From: an uncultured Rikenellaceae bacterium
Lineage (GTDB): Bacteria; Bacteroidota; Bacteroidia; Bacteroidales; Rikenellaceae
Length of the DNA: 6,366 nucleotides
NCBI GenBank assembly: GCA_947176715.1
Contig: CAMWRR010000113.1
Location: 1-6,366, forward strand
Direction of reading: 5' to 3'
In this document: positions 6,015 to 6,366 of the stretch, piece by piece
Layout: each line of letters starts with the position of its first letter
Position numbering within the stretch: the first letter of the stretch is position 1
Made by a program: the position numbers and the translations under genes
Notes under the pieces: model-generated
Databases searched by the model: none
What the model was told of the DNA's origin: nothing
What the model saw: only the letters and a program-made list of their open reading frames with translations

Positions 6015-6032
6015 GGACTGCTTCCCTCGCTT
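6015..6032. repeat. 18-base repeat GGRCTGCTTCCYTCGCTT, copy 1
   Basis: GGACTGCTTCCCTCGCTT recurs at 6320-6337 with two differences. The copy here lies just left of the third short repeat unit; the other lies just right of long repeat copy B. Both are followed by a CA-AAAA stretch. This suggests the region is built from shuffled repeat pieces. Confidence 0.5.
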
Positions 6033-6041
6033 CGCTCGGGT

Positions 6042-6073
6042 CAGAAAAGCGGAATAGTGTTTTACTGCCCTCG
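6042..6073. repeat. Short dispersed repeat, unit 3 of 3
   Basis: CAGAAAAGCGGAATAGTG begins this 32-base unit, which ends TTTTACTGCCCTCG. It shares AAAGCGGAAT and ACTGCCC with unit 2, and GTGTTTTA plus the CCTCG end with unit 1. Related AAAGCGGA words also occur far away at 729-736 and 774-781. Confidence 0.6.
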
Positions 6074-6093
6074 TACCTTGGGCAGGCACGCCT

Positions 6094-6317
6094 TTCGGCG
6101 TATTGAGTTGCATGCGCTTTTTTGTGGTGTTTATTACTCTCTGTACATAGGGTTGTCTGTTTTTGTTGGGGGTATTATCGCTGGTTGCGGCCCTTCGTGC
6201 CGCTTTAGGGATTTTATAGGTTGGTGACGTACGGGGAGAAGTTTTCGGGGCATTCGGGGCGTACGTGTTGTCTGAATGCGTGAGTTGTCGGTGTGTTTGC
6301 GCGGGCTTTTCGTGCAG
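6094..6317. repeat. Diverged long direct repeat, copy B
   Basis: This is the second copy of the repeat at 5448-5684, with the same block order: TTCGGCGTATTG (6094-6105), TTGTGGTGTTT (to 6131), TCGCTGGTTGCGGCCCTT (6178-6195) then CGTGCC, TATAGGTTGGTGACGTACGG (6215-6234), TTCGGGGCG, TTGTCTGAA and GTGCAG (6312-6317). Relative to copy A it has about 12 extra bases near 6202-6213 and lacks about 45 bases after the TTCGGGGCG block. The copies lie about 646-671 bases apart, with indels between conserved blocks, as expected for a non-coding structured or regulatory repeat. Confidence 0.75.
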
Positions 6318-6319
6318 TG

Positions 6320-6337
6320 GGGCTGCTTCCTTCGCTT
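6320..6337. repeat. 18-base repeat GGRCTGCTTCCYTCGCTT, copy 2
   Basis: GGGCTGCTTCCTTCGCTT matches 6015-6032 at 16 of 18 positions. GGCT (6321-6324) can pair with AGCC just downstream (about 6341-6344). The remaining bases to the window end show no gene. Confidence 0.5.
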
Positions 6338-6366
6338 TTTAGCCACAAAAATCGCCGATCCCGGTC

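Noticed and set aside
5918..6073. Possible CRISPR array
   Set aside because: There are only three imperfect units with uneven spacing of 45 and 79 bases, and no cas genes.
1..6366. tRNA or rRNA genes
   Set aside because: No T-arm GTTCGAATC-type motif with a matching acceptor stem, and no rRNA signature, was seen on either strand.

Overview
The window looks like chromosomal DNA of a Bacteroidota bacterium, probably Bacteroidales. Three starts are preceded by the phylum's TAnnTTTG -7 element with a TTG-type -33 element 19 to 21 bases upstream (505-535 minus, 1599-1630 minus, 2728-2758 plus). No start has a clear Shine-Dalgarno sequence, and the large export gene is of a long multi-SLBB type common in this phylum. 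The fairly GC-rich coding DNA with many ATA isoleucine codons would suit a Rikenellaceae/Alistipes-like genome, but that is a guess below phylum level.

Left part (1-853). The left edge holds, on the minus strand, the start of a ribonucleotide reductase gene (N-terminal ATP-cone). It is preceded by a well-formed cobalamin riboswitch and its own promoter. The visible reading frame is cut by an in-frame TAG at 23-25, yet the frame beyond the stop still resembles the family. The riboswitch suggests a B12-independent reductase repressed when cobalamin is plentiful. Bases 536-853 carry no gene but hold a strong terminator-like hairpin.

Middle part (854-2768). An ElbB-type DJ-1/PfpI protein lies on the minus strand with its own promoter. 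A DUF308/HdeD-like six-helix membrane protein lies divergently on the plus strand. A 342-base gap with competing hairpins and a promoter follows.

Right part (2769-6366). A single large gene encodes a secreted SLBB/Poly_export protein (Wza-like polysaccharide export) and ends in a textbook intrinsic terminator. No polymerase, chain-length regulator or glycosyltransferase gene is in the window. The last 985 bases appear non-coding but are highly structured. Two diverged copies of a ~230-base direct repeat flank a GC-rich segment with a perfect 13-base inverted repeat in a pseudoknot-like arrangement, and three copies of a ~32-base repeat follow it.

The genes do not form one pathway. The window is a set of separately promoted housekeeping and envelope genes. 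The two points most worth a second look are the interrupted riboswitch-controlled reductase and the repeat/structured-RNA region at the right end.
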